From the NCBI RefSeq assembly GCF_010499255.1, contig NZ_JAAGRN010000001.1, positions 1-64,000 of the forward strand: a DNA stretch of 64,000 nt, in the 5' to 3' direction. Below the pieces are notes generated by a model. The model was not told where the DNA came from. It saw nothing but the letters and a program-made list of their open reading frames with translations, and ran no database searches. Positions 51,562 through 61,999 of the stretch are shown here, in pieces. Position 1 is the first letter of the stretch, and each line of letters starts with the position of its first letter. The position numbers and the translations under genes are program-made. The stretch is from Sheuella amnicola. Lineage in GTDB: Bacteria; Pseudomonadota; Gammaproteobacteria; Burkholderiales; Burkholderiaceae_B.

Positions 51562-53421
51562 ATGAGTATTTCATTAAATGCACCCGAATATGTCCGCCAC
51601 GAGGGTCTAAAAAAGTGGGTTGCAGAGATTGCGGCTAAGACGCGTCCTGCAAAAATCGTTTGGTGTGACGGTTCTCAGGAAGAGTACGACCGTTTATGTG
51701 CCGAAATGGTGCAGGCTGGGATGCTGCAAAAGCTCAATCCAGCTAAGCGCCCCAATTCATATCTGGCTCGCTCGTCTCCCGATGACGTGGCGCGCGTGGA
51801 AGACCGCACGTTCATTTGTAGCGAGAAAGAGGCGGATGCAGGCCCGACCAATAACTGGATCGCCCCTGCCGAGATGCGCGCTAAATTGGACGAATTGTTC
51901 GATGGGGCCATGCAAGGGCGTACGCTTTATGTCATCCCTTTTTCGATGGGACCTCTGGGATCTCCAATCGCTCAAATCGGAGTCGAGTTGTCTGACTCCC
52001 CGTATGTAGTCGTCAACATGCGCATGATGACGCGCATGGGCAAGAAGGTTTACGACGTGCTGGGTAGTGAAGGCGAATTCGTGCCTTGCATCCATACAGT
52101 GGGTGCGCCACTGGCTGCGGGTCAGGCTGATGTAGTCTGGCCTTGCAATTCGACCAAGTACATCGTTCATTTTCCGGAAACACGCGAAATCTGGTCCTAC
52201 GGTTCGGGCTATGGCGGAAACGCACTGTTGGGTAAAAAGTGTTTCGCCTTGCGCATCGCATCGACAATGGGGCGTAGCGAAGCAGATGGCAAATCGCCAG
52301 GTTGGCTGGCCGAACATATGCTGATCTTGGGCGTTGAAGCGCCGTGGGGCAAGAAGTATCACGTTGCGGCCGCGTTTCCTTCGGCATGCGGCAAGACTAA
52401 CTTTGCCATGTTGATTCCGCCCGCAGGTTTAGCTCAACAAGGTTGGAAAATCACCACGATCGGTGACGACATAGCCTGGATTAAACCTGATGCTAAAGGC
52501 AATCTGCGTGCGATCAATCCTGAGGCGGGTTATTTCGGAGTTGCGCCGGGCACCAACAAGTCTTCAAACTACAACTGCATGGCGACCCTCAGACAAGACA
52601 CGATCTTTACCAACGTCGCTTTGACCGATGAAGGCGATGTCTGGTGGGAAGGCATGACCAAAGAGCCGCCCGCTCACGCCATCGATTGGCAGGGACGCGA
52701 CTGGACGCCTGAACTAGCGAAAGAGAAGGGCGTCAAGGCCGCTCATCCGAATGCACGTTTTACGGTTTCTGCAACCATGAATCCCGTGCTTGATCCCGAA
52801 TGGGATAACCCGGAAGGAGTCGTCATTGACGCATTCATTTTTGGTGGACGCCGCTCGACTACTGTGCCATTGGTAACCGAAGCACGCGACTGGGCAGAAG
52901 GTGTCTATATGGCCGCCACCATGGGGTCGGAAACGACAGCAGCGGCAATGGGACAGCAAGGCGTGGTTCGCCGCGATCCTTTCGCGATGCTGCCCTTCTG
53001 CGGCTACAACATGGCTGAATACTTCTCGCATTGGCTCGAACTGGGTCAGCACCTTGAGGCATCCGGCGCCAAGTTGCCGAAGATTTTCTGCGTTAACTGG
53101 TTCCGTACAGATGAAAACGGTAAGTTTGTCTGGCCTGGCTTTAGTGAAAACACCCGCGTTCTGAAGTGGATGCTTGGTCGAATAGAAGGCGAAGCAGCGG
53201 GGCGTGAACACGTGTTCGGCATTACGCCAAGCTATGACGATCTGGACTGGGCGGGTATGGACTTTTCGCTCGAGAAGTTTTTGACAATCACCTCGATTGA
53301 TGCGGATGCGTGGCGCAAAGAATTCGAATTGCACTCCGAACTCTTTGATAAGCTGGCAGCGGGTTTGCCTCAGCGTCTTTTGGCGATCAAGGCCGAGTTC
53401 GAGGCTAGACTCGGCAACTAA
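51562..53421 (+). CDS. pckG: Phosphoenolpyruvate carboxykinase (GTP)
   Basis: The 619-residue enzyme converts oxaloacetate and GTP to phosphoenolpyruvate, the first step of gluconeogenesis. The length equals the GTP-dependent type. Key motifs are [14 protein letters not shown] (P-loop), [14 protein letters not shown] (metal and nucleotide site) and [18 protein letters not shown], with a [11 protein letters not shown] substrate loop. I chose ATG at 51562; the frame is open from 51496. A strong terminator follows. Growth on organic acids, suggested by the rest of the window, would need this enzyme. Confidence 0.95.
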   Translation: MSISLNAPEYVRHEGLKKWVAEIAAKTRPAKIVWCDGSQEEYDRLCAEMVQAGMLQKLNPAKRPNSYLARSSPDDVARVEDRTFICSEKEADAGPTNNWIAPAEMRAKLDELFDGAMQGRTLYVIPFSMGPLGSPIAQIGVELSDSPYVVVNMRMMTRMGKKVYDVLGSEGEFVPCIHTVGAPLAAGQADVVWPCNSTKYIVHFPETREIWSYGSGYGGNALLGKKCFALRIASTMGRSEADGKSPGWLAEHMLILGVEAPWGKKYHVAAAFPSACGKTNFAMLIPPAGLAQQGWKITTIGDDIAWIKPDAKGNLRAINPEAGYFGVAPGTNKSSNYNCMATLRQDTIFTNVALTDEGDVWWEGMTKEPPAHAIDWQGRDWTPELAKEKGVKAAHPNARFTVSATMNPVLDPEWDNPEGVVIDAFIFGGRRSTTVPLVTEARDWAEGVYMAATMGSETTAAAMGQQGVVRRDPFAMLPFCGYNMAEYFSHWLELGQHLEASGAKLPKIFCVNWFRTDENGKFVWPGFSENTRVLKWMLGRIEGEAAGREHVFGITPSYDDLDWAGMDFSLEKFLTITSIDADAWRKEFELHSELFDKLAAGLPQRLLAIKAEFEARLGN

Positions 53422-53440
53422 TAGCTTTGGTTTCGAATTA

Positions 53441-53471
53441 AAACGGCCTCAAACATGAGGCCGTTTTTTTT
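53441..53471 (+). terminator. Strong rho-independent terminator after pckG
   Basis: AAACGGCCTCA (53441-53451) pairs perfectly with TGAGGCCGTTT (53456-53466) around AACA, and the T run continues to 53471. It sits 20 bases after the pckG stop. Confidence 0.92.
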
Positions 53472-53514
53472 GAGGGTTCCGTTAAAAGGGTTGAATCCCC
53501 CAGGAGACATTGGC

Positions 53515-54765
53515 TCAGCCTGCGCGTTTCAACATCGCATGCAGCAAGACATTGCATCCCGCCTCAAGATGTTCAGGTTTCGCATCTTCGATTTCATTGT
53601 GGCTGATGCCATCCTTGCAGGGCACAAAAATCATGGCGGTCGGTGCGACACGAGCAAGATAAACCGCATCATGCCCGGCGCCACTGACTACATTCATTTG
53701 GGATAAGCCGATATTTGTAGCACCGGCGCGAATGGCTTCGACAAGCGGCTCTGCAAAGGCTTGCGGAGGAAAGTAAACCACCTGTTTCAAGTCGATTTCG
53801 ACGTCGCCCTTTTTTGCGATGCTGGCGCATTCAGCGTGGAGGGTATCGACCATCTTGGTCAAGGTCTGATCATTGTCGGCACGAAGATCCACAGACATCT
53901 TGACCGTACCCGGAATAACGTTACGCGAGTTCGGATACACATCCATCATTCCAACAGTACCGCGGGCGTTAGGTGCATGATCGAGGGCCAAACGGTTCAC
54001 CAACTGCACGACATGCGAGGCAGCCAGCAGGGCATCGTGCCGAAGATTCATCGGAGTCGGGCCAGCATGCGCCTCGGATCCGGTGATAACAACATCGAAC
54101 CATCTCTGCCCAAGTGCGCCGGTGACGACTCCAATGGTGATGTCGTTGGCTTCAAGGACAGGGCCTTGTTCGATATGTGATTCGAAGTAGGCGGCGATGC
54201 CAGAAGGACTGACGCTATCTTTGCCCGCATAGCCGATGGCTTCAAGCGCATGGCCCACAGTGATTCCGTCACGGTCTTTTTGCACCAGCACATCATCGAT
54301 TTTGAATTCACCAATAAATGTGCCCGATCCCATCATGACAGGCACAAAGCGCGAGCCTTCTTCGTTGGTCCACACAACAACCTCGAGAGGGGCTTCTGTT
54401 TCGATGCCTGCATCATTGAGGGTATTGAGGACTTCGATGCCGGCCAATACGCCGTAGTTTCCGTCGAACTTGCCCCCTGTTGGCTGGGTATCGATGTGAC
54501 TGCCGGTCATGACGACGGGAAGATTGGGATTTTTGCCCGCCCGGCGCGCAAAAATATTGCCGATATGGTCGACACGGATAGTGCACCCTGCTGCGCGGGC
54601 TTCATTGACAAAGAATTCACGGCCCTGGCGATCCAGGTCGGTTAAGGCTAAACGACAAACACCACCTTTTTGCGTTGCGCCAATTTTTGCCAGACGCATC
54701 AGCGAATCCCACAGTCTTTTTCCATTGATACGCAGGTCGGTAATGGATTTTGCAGCATTTGTCAT
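53515..54765 (-). CDS. M20-family N-carbamoyl-L-amino-acid hydrolase/allantoate-type amidohydrolase
   Basis: The 416-residue binuclear metal hydrolase belongs to the hydantoinase/carbamoylase group. Family marks are MTGSHIDTQPTGGKFDGNYGVLAG (metal ligands), VWTNEEGSRF (catalytic Glu), SHIEQGPVLE and AGHDAVYLAR. It would remove a carbamoyl group from an N-carbamoyl amino acid or ureidoglycolate-type compound. I chose ATG at 54765; the frame extends upstream but without family-like sequence. It is divergent from pyruvate kinase. Confidence 0.87.
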   Translation of the reverse strand: MTNAAKSITDLRINGKRLWDSLMRLAKIGATQKGGVCRLALTDLDRQGREFFVNEARAAGCTIRVDHIGNIFARRAGKNPNLPVVMTGSHIDTQPTGGKFDGNYGVLAGIEVLNTLNDAGIETEAPLEVVVWTNEEGSRFVPVMMGSGTFIGEFKIDDVLVQKDRDGITVGHALEAIGYAGKDSVSPSGIAAYFESHIEQGPVLEANDITIGVVTGALGQRWFDVVITGSEAHAGPTPMNLRHDALLAASHVVQLVNRLALDHAPNARGTVGMMDVYPNSRNVIPGTVKMSVDLRADNDQTLTKMVDTLHAECASIAKKGDVEIDLKQVVYFPPQAFAEPLVEAIRAGATNIGLSQMNVVSGAGHDAVYLARVAPTAMIFVPCKDGISHNEIEDAKPEHLEAGCNVLLHAMLKRAG

Positions 54766-54885
54766 TAAAAATACTCCGGAAGTCTGGTTTAATGGATCGT
54801 ATCTAGGCACGCAACTGCTGTCAAACAGCAATCGTGCACAGCTATTGGGCACATCCTGTTTTTGATCATATAAGGTTTTAAACGC

Positions 54886-56331
54886 ATGAAACTCGACGCG
54901 ATCTCCCACCGTAGCCGAAACACCAAGATTGTTGCCACGTTGGGTCCCGCAAGCAGTGATCCCGAGACAATTCGACAACTATTCGATGCCGGCGTGGATG
55001 TGTTCAGGCTGAACTTCAGCCATGGTGCGCATGCGGATCATCAGGCCCGTTACGATGCGATCCGCCAGATCGAGGCCGATGTAGGTCGTCCGGTCGGAAT
55101 TCTGATGGACTTGCAGGGGCCCAAGCTGCGCCTGGGCAAGATTGTCGGTGGCAAGATGGCGCTTGAAACCGGACAGGAACTACGCTTGGATTTGAATCCC
55201 GATATGGGTGAAAACGGTCGCGTGCCGTTGCTTCATCCAGAAATCTTTGCAGCGGTTCGTCCGGGTGACGAGCTGTTGATCGATGATGGGAAGGTGCGCT
55301 TGCGTGTGCTTGAATGTTCAAAAGATCATGCCAAGGTCATCGCGCTGAATGCCGGCGTGATTTCCGATCGTAAGGGCGTAAATGTTCCCGGGGCGATTTT
55401 GCCTTTATCAGCTTTGACCGAAAAGGATCGGGAAGATCTTGAGTTCGGATTAAGTATCGGCATTGACTGGATCGCATTGTCTTTCGTGCAGCGTCCTGAG
55501 GATATTCACGAGTTGAAGAATATCGTCGGCAACCGCGCCTGGGTGATGGCCAAACTTGAGAAACCTTCCGCGATCGACTCGCTGGATGCGATTGTTGCCG
55601 CTGCTGATGGCGTGATGGTTGCGCGGGGTGATCTGGGCGTGGAGTTGCCGCCCGAGGAAGTCCCCGTTTTGCAAAAGCGCATTGTGCGTGCCTGTCGTGA
55701 GGCGGGCAAGCCCGTGATTGTGGCCACGCAAATGCTTGAGTCGATGATTTCAACACCGGTTCCTACGCGGGCGGAAGTGAGTGATGTGGCTACCGCCGTT
55801 TATGATGGTGTTGATGCGGTCATGCTGTCTGCCGAGTCGGCATCCGGAGCGTATCCGATCGAAGCGGTCACGATGATGGATCGAATTTTGCAAAGCACCG
55901 AGCGAGATCCTTTGCAGCGCATCACCATGGATGCAGTTCATTCGCGTCGCCATTCCGATACGCGTGATGCGATTTCGGCTGCGATCAGAACAGTCGCGGA
56001 GACATTGCCTGTTGCCGCGACGGTTGCTTTCACATCATCCGGTACGACAACATTGCGGGTTGCGCATGAGCGTCCGCGCGCTCCGATTTTGAGTATGACG
56101 CCAGTGCCTGCCGCAGCGAGAAGGCTTTCTCTTGTCTGGGGAGTACATTCAATCCAGTCTTCCGATGTCGTCAGCATCGAAGAGATCGTCATGCATGCTA
56201 CGCGAGCTGCTGCCAAGCACGGTTTTGGAGTGCCGGGGCAGGCGTTACTGATCGCCGCGGGAACGCCGTTTGGCGTTTCGGGTACGACCAATATGCTTCG
56301 AATTGCGTGGATCGGGGATGCGCCTAACTAA
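54886..56331 (+). CDS. pyk: Pyruvate kinase
   Basis: The 481-residue glycolytic enzyme transfers phosphate from phosphoenolpyruvate to ADP. Motifs are TKIVATLGPASSDPE at the start, MAKLEKPSAIDSLDAIVAA (Lys and Glu of the active site), VARGDLGVELPPEEVP and VMLSAESASGAYP. The C-terminal allosteric domain is complete. It opposes the gluconeogenic PEP carboxykinase encoded about 1.5 kb away. An ATG start at 54886 gives the normal N-terminus. Confidence 0.95.
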   Translation: MKLDAISHRSRNTKIVATLGPASSDPETIRQLFDAGVDVFRLNFSHGAHADHQARYDAIRQIEADVGRPVGILMDLQGPKLRLGKIVGGKMALETGQELRLDLNPDMGENGRVPLLHPEIFAAVRPGDELLIDDGKVRLRVLECSKDHAKVIALNAGVISDRKGVNVPGAILPLSALTEKDREDLEFGLSIGIDWIALSFVQRPEDIHELKNIVGNRAWVMAKLEKPSAIDSLDAIVAAADGVMVARGDLGVELPPEEVPVLQKRIVRACREAGKPVIVATQMLESMISTPVPTRAEVSDVATAVYDGVDAVMLSAESASGAYPIEAVTMMDRILQSTERDPLQRITMDAVHSRRHSDTRDAISAAIRTVAETLPVAATVAFTSSGTTTLRVAHERPRAPILSMTPVPAAARRLSLVWGVHSIQSSDVVSIEEIVMHATRAAAKHGFGVPGQALLIAAGTPFGVSGTTNMLRIAWIGDAPN

Positions 56332-56356
56332 TGCTCAGGCAACGGATGCCCGGGAA

Positions 56357-57436
56357 CTAATGTCCGAACACTCTTAACCCGTTCGGGATCAGTTTCACAT
56401 GCATTCCTTCTTTGAGGGATGCATCGTCGACCCGATTGCGCGGCCAATGCACTTCAAACTCCAGTGGTCTGCCGGATTCAGTCAATGCATCCGAAGATGT
56501 CAACTCGATTCTTGAAGTCGGACCGAAAGACAAAATTCGATCAATGACCGCAGGGATTCCCACTTGACTGCTTTGCTGCGTCGCGATGTCCAGATCCGAT
56601 GGCCGTGCGAAGGCAATCGCTTTGGATTGATCCTCCAGATCGCTCGCATCGGCTTGTTCCAGGATCAGATCGCCGAACTTGAATTGACCGCGACTGATGG
56701 TGCCTTCAAAACGATTGACGTTACCCAGAAAACCATAGGCGAAAGGTGTGGCTGGATGGTCGTAGACCTCCTGCGGCGAACCGATCTGTTCGAGCTTGCC
56801 CTGGTTCATCAAAACAACAGTATCGGATACTTCAAGCGCTTCTTCCTGGTCGTGAGTCACGAACACAGAAGTGACATGCAGGTCATCGTGCAATCTGCGC
56901 AACCATTTGCGCAATTCTTTTCTGACCTTGGCATCCAGCGCGCCGAAAGGCTCATCAAGCAAAAGCACTTTGGGCTCAATCGCAAGAGCTCTTGCCAACG
57001 CGATCCGCTGGCGCTGGCCACCCGATAGCTGCGAAGGAAACCTGTCTTTTAGAAACTTGAGCTGCACCATGTCGAGCAGTTCATGCACTTTGGCCCGAAT
57101 CTGATCTTCGCTTGGACGTTGCTTTTTGGGTTTGACGCGTAATCCAAAGGCGACGTTCTCGAATACGCTCATGTGCCTGAAAAGTGCGTAGTGCTGGAAC
57201 ACGAATCCCACCTGTCGTTCACGGGCATCGGTCAGCGTCGCATCATCGTCTTCAAGATAAATGCTGCCGAAATCGGCTGTTTCGAGGCCGGCGATGATCC
57301 TTAGCAAAGATGTTTTGCCGCAACCCGAGGGTCCAAGCAGTGCAACGAGTTCACCCGAGTCGATACGAAGATTGACGTTGTTTAGAACACGAATTGGTCC
57401 AAAATTTTTGGTGACGTTCTTGACTTCGATACTCAT
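56357..57436 (-). CDS. cysA: Sulfate/thiosulfate ABC ATPase
   Basis: The 359-residue ATPase has Walker [11 protein letters not shown], signature [14 protein letters not shown] and Walker [16 protein letters not shown], plus the C-terminal TOBE-like regulatory domain of CysA. ATG at 57436 overlaps the cysW stop by four bases. It is last of the sbp-cysT-cysW-cysA order. It hydrolyses ATP to drive sulfate and thiosulfate import for cysteine synthesis. Thiosulfate from tetrathionate respiration could also feed it, though the link is only suggestive. Confidence 0.94.
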   Translation of the reverse strand: MSIEVKNVTKNFGPIRVLNNVNLRIDSGELVALLGPSGCGKTSLLRIIAGLETADFGSIYLEDDDATLTDARERQVGFVFQHYALFRHMSVFENVAFGLRVKPKKQRPSEDQIRAKVHELLDMVQLKFLKDRFPSQLSGGQRQRIALARALAIEPKVLLLDEPFGALDAKVRKELRKWLRRLHDDLHVTSVFVTHDQEEALEVSDTVVLMNQGKLEQIGSPQEVYDHPATPFAYGFLGNVNRFEGTISRGQFKFGDLILEQADASDLEDQSKAIAFARPSDLDIATQQSSQVGIPAVIDRILSFGPTSRIELTSSDALTESGRPLEFEVHWPRNRVDDASLKEGMHVKLIPNGLRVFGH

Positions 57437-58305
57437 GGCAAACCTCGTTCGATCGATTCTTCCGCCACTCTTTGCCGCCACTCGACGAAAGTCTTGATGA
57501 TGAGCGTCAATATGGCCAGCAAAGCAAGCAGCGATGCTAGCGCGAAGGCCGCGACGGATTGATATTCGTTATATAAAATTTCCACCTGCAAAGGCATGGT
57601 GTTGGTCTGACCGCGAATGTGTCCCGAGACAACCGCGACTGCTCCAAACTCGCCAAGTGATCGCGCATTGCACAGAATCACGCCATAGATCAATCCCCAT
57701 TTGATATTGGGTAAAGTCACGCGGCTAAATATTTGCCAGCCTGTAGCACCCAATACGACCGCAGCTTGTTCTTCGTCCGTTCCTTGTGCCTGCATTAGTG
57801 GGATGAGTTCGCGGGCGATAAATGGCAGGGTGACGAAGATCGTTGCCAGCACCATGCCGGGGACGGCAAAAATGATTTTGATATCGTGCGCGAGTAGCCA
57901 ACCGCCAAACCAACCGTTTGCGCCGAACACAAGCACGTAGACCAGTCCGGCAACAACCGGCGATACTGAAAACGGCAGATCGATCAGTGTGATGAGAAAG
58001 GCTTTGCCTTTGAAATCATGTTTTGCGATGGCCCAGGCAGCGGCAACGCCAAAAAACAAATTCATCGGTACGACAATGGCCGTGATGACCAATGTCAGCC
58101 TGATGGCAGACCATGCATCGGGATCTGCCAGGCTAGTGAAGTAAGTATCCCAGCCTTTGCGAAGTGCTTCGGTCAGGACGGCTGCTATTGGCAGAACCAG
58201 AAACAGAAATACGAAGGTCAGTGCGAAGCCGATCAGCAATCGCCTCACCCATTTCGATTCCTGACTGGCTTGAATGTCACGCGGGGTGATTCTTTGCTTG
58301 CTCAT
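57433..58305 (-). CDS. cysW: Sulfate ABC transporter permease CysW
   Basis: The 290-residue permease has about six membrane helices and the EAA-like loop [20 protein letters not shown]. The segment [22 protein letters not shown] near the C-terminus is a CysW mark. It forms the channel with CysT. Four-base overlaps with both neighbouring genes show translational coupling. Confidence 0.93.
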   Translation of the reverse strand: MSKQRITPRDIQASQESKWVRRLLIGFALTFVFLFLVLPIAAVLTEALRKGWDTYFTSLADPDAWSAIRLTLVITAIVVPMNLFFGVAAAWAIAKHDFKGKAFLITLIDLPFSVSPVVAGLVYVLVFGANGWFGGWLLAHDIKIIFAVPGMVLATIFVTLPFIARELIPLMQAQGTDEEQAAVVLGATGWQIFSRVTLPNIKWGLIYGVILCNARSLGEFGAVAVVSGHIRGQTNTMPLQVEILYNEYQSVAAFALASLLALLAILTLIIKTFVEWRQRVAEESIERGLP

Positions 58306-59183
58306 GATTTCATGCCTACCCGTTGACGTTGCCAGGCCTGCAGCGCGTTGATGATCATCAGCAGAATGAACGAGCCGATCAACATCACCACGGCAACTGC
58401 GGTGGCCCCCGCGAAGTCGTATTGTTCAAGCTTGCCAATGATGATCAGGGATGTGATCTCCGAAACCATTGGCATATTGCCCGCAATGAAAATCACCGAA
58501 CCATATTCGCCGATCGCTCGAGCGAAAGCCATCGCGAAGCCGGTCAGCAAAGCAGGCGTGATCGTTGGCAGAATGATTTTGGAAAATGTTTGCCAAGGTG
58601 TGGCACCTAAACATGTGGCGGCTTCTTCCAGTTCTTTTTCTGCGTCTTCAAGCACAGGCTGGACCGTGCGCACGACAAACGGAATGCCGATAAAAACCAG
58701 AGCCACCACCACACCAGCCGGTGTGAATGCCACCTGGATTCCCCAGGATTCAAGGTACTGACCGATCCAACCATTGCCAGCCAACAGCGCTGTAAGTGAG
58801 ATGCCGGCTACAGCCGTGGGCAAGGCAAAGGGAAGATCAATCATGGCATCGACGATTTTTTTGCCCGGAAACTCGTATCTGACCAGAACCCATGCAAGTA
58901 TCAGGCCACAAACCAGATTAAATGAGGCAGCTAAAAACGCAGCACCAAAAGTCAGTCTGTATGAAGCCACCACGCGTGGCGCGCTGACAGCTGTCCAGAA
59001 CTCCTGGAAACTCAGGGTAAAAGTTTTGAAAAACAGTGCCGACAAAGGAATCAGCACGATCAGGCTAAGATAAAGCATGGACAAACCAAGCGTTAGGCCG
59101 AAGCCCGGCAAGACGCGCTTGGGTTTAAGGCGATGCTGATTGGACTGCCCGGCTACCGGCAATGCGGTTGCGGTGATATTCAT
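58302..59183 (-). CDS. cysT: Sulfate ABC transporter permease CysT
   Basis: The 293-residue permease (also called CysU) has six or seven membrane helices, [19 protein letters not shown] and the EAA-like [23 protein letters not shown] loop. It begins directly after the stop of the binding-protein gene (TAA-ATG). Its tail [22 protein letters not shown] is the CysT mark. The four-gene order and overlaps fit a normal sulfate importer. Confidence 0.93.
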   Translation of the reverse strand: MNITATALPVAGQSNQHRLKPKRVLPGFGLTLGLSMLYLSLIVLIPLSALFFKTFTLSFQEFWTAVSAPRVVASYRLTFGAAFLAASFNLVCGLILAWVLVRYEFPGKKIVDAMIDLPFALPTAVAGISLTALLAGNGWIGQYLESWGIQVAFTPAGVVVALVFIGIPFVVRTVQPVLEDAEKELEEAATCLGATPWQTFSKIILPTITPALLTGFAMAFARAIGEYGSVIFIAGNMPMVSEITSLIIIGKLEQYDFAGATAVAVVMLIGSFILLMIINALQAWQRQRVGMKS

Positions 59184-60182
59184 TTATTTTCCGACAGTGT
59201 AAATCTTGTCGAACAATCCACCATCGTTGAAGTGAACCTTTTGTGCCTCGGCAAGACTGCCGAAATATTCTTCGACCGTAAAGAATTGGATCGGCTTGAA
59301 AATATCTTTGTATTTGGCCAGTACAGCAGGCGATCTTGGACGAATGGCATGCTTGGCGGCAATCTCTTGTCCCTGATCCGAATATAAAAACTCCAAATAC
59401 GCTTTTGCTTGTTCGCGCGTACCTTTCTTGTCAACCGTACGATTGACGAGGGCAACCGGGTTTTCGGCCACGATGCTGGAAGAGGGGTGGATCACGTCGA
59501 CCTTGCCTTCACCGAATTCACGGTTCACCGACACCACTTCGGATTCGAATGTGATCAAAACGTCGCCAATATTGCGTTGCAGGAAAATCGATGTGGCATC
59601 GCGACCGCCTTTAGCCAGAATCGGTACGTTTTTGTACAGCGAAGTGACGAATTCCTGGGCCTGAGCATCCGTGCCACCTTGTTTGCGTACCTGGCCCCAT
59701 GCTGCGAGATACGCCATGCGCCCGTTACCGCCAGTCTTGGGGTTGACCACAACGACTTTGATTCCAGGCTGGGTTAGATCTTTCCAGTCGTTGATTTTTT
59801 TTGGATTGCCGCGTCGCACCAGGAACAGCATGGTCGATGTCGTCGGCGAGGCGTTATTGGCAAACTCTTTACGCCAGTCTTTCGAAACGACCCCGGTGCC
59901 GGCTAAAAAGTCCACGTCCGTCGTTGTGTTCATGGTGACGACGTCAGCAGCCAATCCATCGTTTACGGCTCGCGCCTGGGCGCTTGAGCCACCATGAGAC
60001 TGATCGATCTTGATATCTTTACCGGTCGATTTTTTGTAGTGTTCGATAAAGGCCGCGTTGTAGTCCTTATAGAACTCACGCGCAACGTCATAAGACACGT
60101 TCAGAAGAGAGGTTTGGGCGTGGCTAAGCGGTGTGGTCAGGACGGCGATGGCACTAACAGCGGCCAGAATAATCTTCTTCAT
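59184..60182 (-). CDS. sbp: Periplasmic sulfate-binding protein
   Basis: The 332-residue receptor has a signal peptide ending LSHAQT, then LLNVSYDVAREFYKDYNAAF. The segments DQSHGGSSAQARAV and KTGGNGRMAYLAAW are Sbp/CysP ligand-binding regions. It is the first gene of the sulfate operon. The upstream 100 bases to trxC are AT-rich and probably hold the promoter. Sbp (sulfate) and CysP (thiosulfate) are not clearly separable by eye. Confidence 0.93.
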   Translation of the reverse strand: MKKIILAAVSAIAVLTTPLSHAQTSLLNVSYDVAREFYKDYNAAFIEHYKKSTGKDIKIDQSHGGSSAQARAVNDGLAADVVTMNTTTDVDFLAGTGVVSKDWRKEFANNASPTTSTMLFLVRRGNPKKINDWKDLTQPGIKVVVVNPKTGGNGRMAYLAAWGQVRKQGGTDAQAQEFVTSLYKNVPILAKGGRDATSIFLQRNIGDVLITFESEVVSVNREFGEGKVDVIHPSSSIVAENPVALVNRTVDKKGTREQAKAYLEFLYSDQGQEIAAKHAIRPRSPAVLAKYKDIFKPIQFFTVEEYFGSLAEAQKVHFNDGGLFDKIYTVGK

Positions 60183-60284
60183 GTGAACCCTACATTTAAG
60201 ATCTACGAAACAGGGATCTCATTTTGATCGGGTTCTTTAAAACCAACAAACAAAAATTATTTCTATCTATATATCTTTTGGTTA

Positions 60285-60731
60285 TTAAGACTTGTGCGAG
60301 CCATCAATGTGCTGCAAGACTTGGCCGATCAGCTCTTCTAGTTGTGCGGGTGGCAAGGCTCCAGAAACCCTTCCAAGCTCTGTTGCGCCTGAAAAAACCG
60401 CCAGAGTGGGGATCGATCGAATATTGAATCGCGCCCCCAGTGCTTGCTGAGCTTCGGTATCGATTTTTGCGAAAATGATTTTTCCGCCATGCTTTTGTGC
60501 AGCTGCTTTGAATGTGGGTGCAAACGAACGGCAAGGTCCACACCAAGGCGCCCAGAAATCGATGATCAAGGGCAGGGCACTTTGTGCCTGCAATGATGCC
60601 AGTCCTGAAGCATCAAGTTCATGCACGCCATTCAGAAGATTTTGTCCGCATGAACCGCATACCGGTTGCTCTGCGAGTCGTTCATCGGGAACTCGATTAG
60701 CTTTTTGGCAATGTGGGCAATTCAGCAACAT
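60285..60731 (-). CDS. trxC: Thioredoxin 2
   Basis: The 148-residue protein has an N-terminal zinc motif with two Cys pairs (CPHC and CGSC) ahead of a thioredoxin fold with active site WCGPC. This is the TrxC type, which in E. coli is induced by oxidative stress. The length is slightly above the usual 139. It is 100 bases from sbp on the same strand. The 60732-60951 gap before the next gene holds only an AT-rich stretch and a doubtful 45-codon minus-strand ORF. Confidence 0.93.
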   Translation of the reverse strand: MLLNCPHCQKANRVPDERLAEQPVCGSCGQNLLNGVHELDASGLASLQAQSALPLIIDFWAPWCGPCRSFAPTFKAAAQKHGGKIIFAKIDTEAQQALGARFNIRSIPTLAVFSGATELGRVSGALPPAQLEELIGQVLQHIDGSHKS

Positions 60732-60951
60732 TTTTGGACTCCAGTCTCGCAGTTATATGCATCTAAAGGGCAGAGATACCTTTTCATTTTTTCACGGATC
60801 GGCTTGATTTGCCATACTCAGATAACCTTCGGGGTGTACGCTATCTCCTGAAGAGGTGGCTCGATAGCGGGTTAAAAGCAGACTGCTTGCGGATATAGCT
60901 AAAATCATCCCAGCCAAAATTAAATCCATAATGGAAACCGGAGACAATTGA

Positions 60952-61944
60952 ATGAAATCCAGACGTAATTGGTTGCAAACAGGCTTGGCCTTTACTTTAG
61001 TTACTGGCGTACTTGGCGCAGGATTTTCTTTCCAGGCGCAGGCTCAGACTGCATCATTTCCAAACAAAACAATACGCATCCTTGTTCCTTTCACGGCAGG
61101 TAGCGGTGCAGATGTATACGCCCGATATTTCGGTAAAAAAATTTCCGAAATCCTTAAACAACCGGTGATTGTCGAAAACAAGCCCGGTGCCGGTGGGTCG
61201 TTAGCTGTTCAGGCACTTAAGGCTGAACCCGCAGATGGATATACGATTTTCATGGGCAGTAATTCGCCTATGGCTGTCAACGTGGTTGCAATCAAAAACA
61301 TGAACTACGATCCCGTCAAGGATTTGCGTCCGATTGCAGGAACGACAAGATCCATGGCAGTCTTCATGACATCGCCGCAATCTCCTTTGAAAACGGTGAA
61401 AGATCTTGAAGAGCGGGGACGCAAGCAGCCGCCCCTGAATGCAGGTTTCTATTCCCCCGGTTATGAGCTTGCTGCAGCGCAATTCACCTCCAAGGCAGGC
61501 ACACCTTTTCAAACTGTGAATTACAAAGGCTTATCCCAGACGATGACTGACGTGATCGGAGGACAAGTTGATCTGGCCGTGGTTGATTCGACCGGTTCCG
61601 TTGCTTCGGCCGCATCCGGTAAGTCGCATGCGATTGCCGTGACTGGCGACCAGCGTCATCCCGAACTGCCCAACGTGCCAACGCTGAAAGAAAGTGGATA
61701 TCCCGATGCGGTGCATTACAGTTGGACATCGTTCTGGGTGGCAGCGAATACGCCCGATTCAATCGTGAAGGTTTTGTCCGATGCGATGCAAAAGGCCTTG
61801 GCTGAGCCGGATTCCAAGACTTTTGTCGAAAAAACGGGTGGCGAATTGATGCCCTTGAATCCGGAACAGATGCGCCAGTTTCAATTGAATGAAATCGAAC
61901 GCTTTCGCAAGGCTGCACAAGCTAGTGGATTCAAGCCTGAATAA
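60952..61944 (+). CDS. Bug/TctC-family substrate-binding protein
   Basis: The 330-residue periplasmic receptor has a signal peptide ending QAQAQT, then FPNKTIRILVPFTAGSGADV and VIVENKPGAGGSLAVQAL. GGQVDLAVVD and LPNVPTLKES also fit Bug receptors. A GGAGACA site precedes the ATG. It is encoded upstream of a beta-hydroxyacid dehydrogenase and a permease; it may deliver a hydroxyacid-like ligand. Confidence 0.9.
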   Translation: MKSRRNWLQTGLAFTLVTGVLGAGFSFQAQAQTASFPNKTIRILVPFTAGSGADVYARYFGKKISEILKQPVIVENKPGAGGSLAVQALKAEPADGYTIFMGSNSPMAVNVVAIKNMNYDPVKDLRPIAGTTRSMAVFMTSPQSPLKTVKDLEERGRKQPPLNAGFYSPGYELAAAQFTSKAGTPFQTVNYKGLSQTMTDVIGGQVDLAVVDSTGSVASAASGKSHAIAVTGDQRHPELPNVPTLKESGYPDAVHYSWTSFWVAANTPDSIVKVLSDAMQKALAEPDSKTFVEKTGGELMPLNPEQMRQFQLNEIERFRKAAQASGFKPE

Positions 61945-61999
61945 ATCATTAACAAGCACATCACAATCACAAAACAAATAAGCAGGGGATCTATCAAAA

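Noticed and set aside
60792-60929. 45-codon minus-strand ORF with one hydrophobic segment between trxC and the Bug gene
   Set aside because: No ribosome-binding site, no known family, and it overlaps the leader of the divergent gene.
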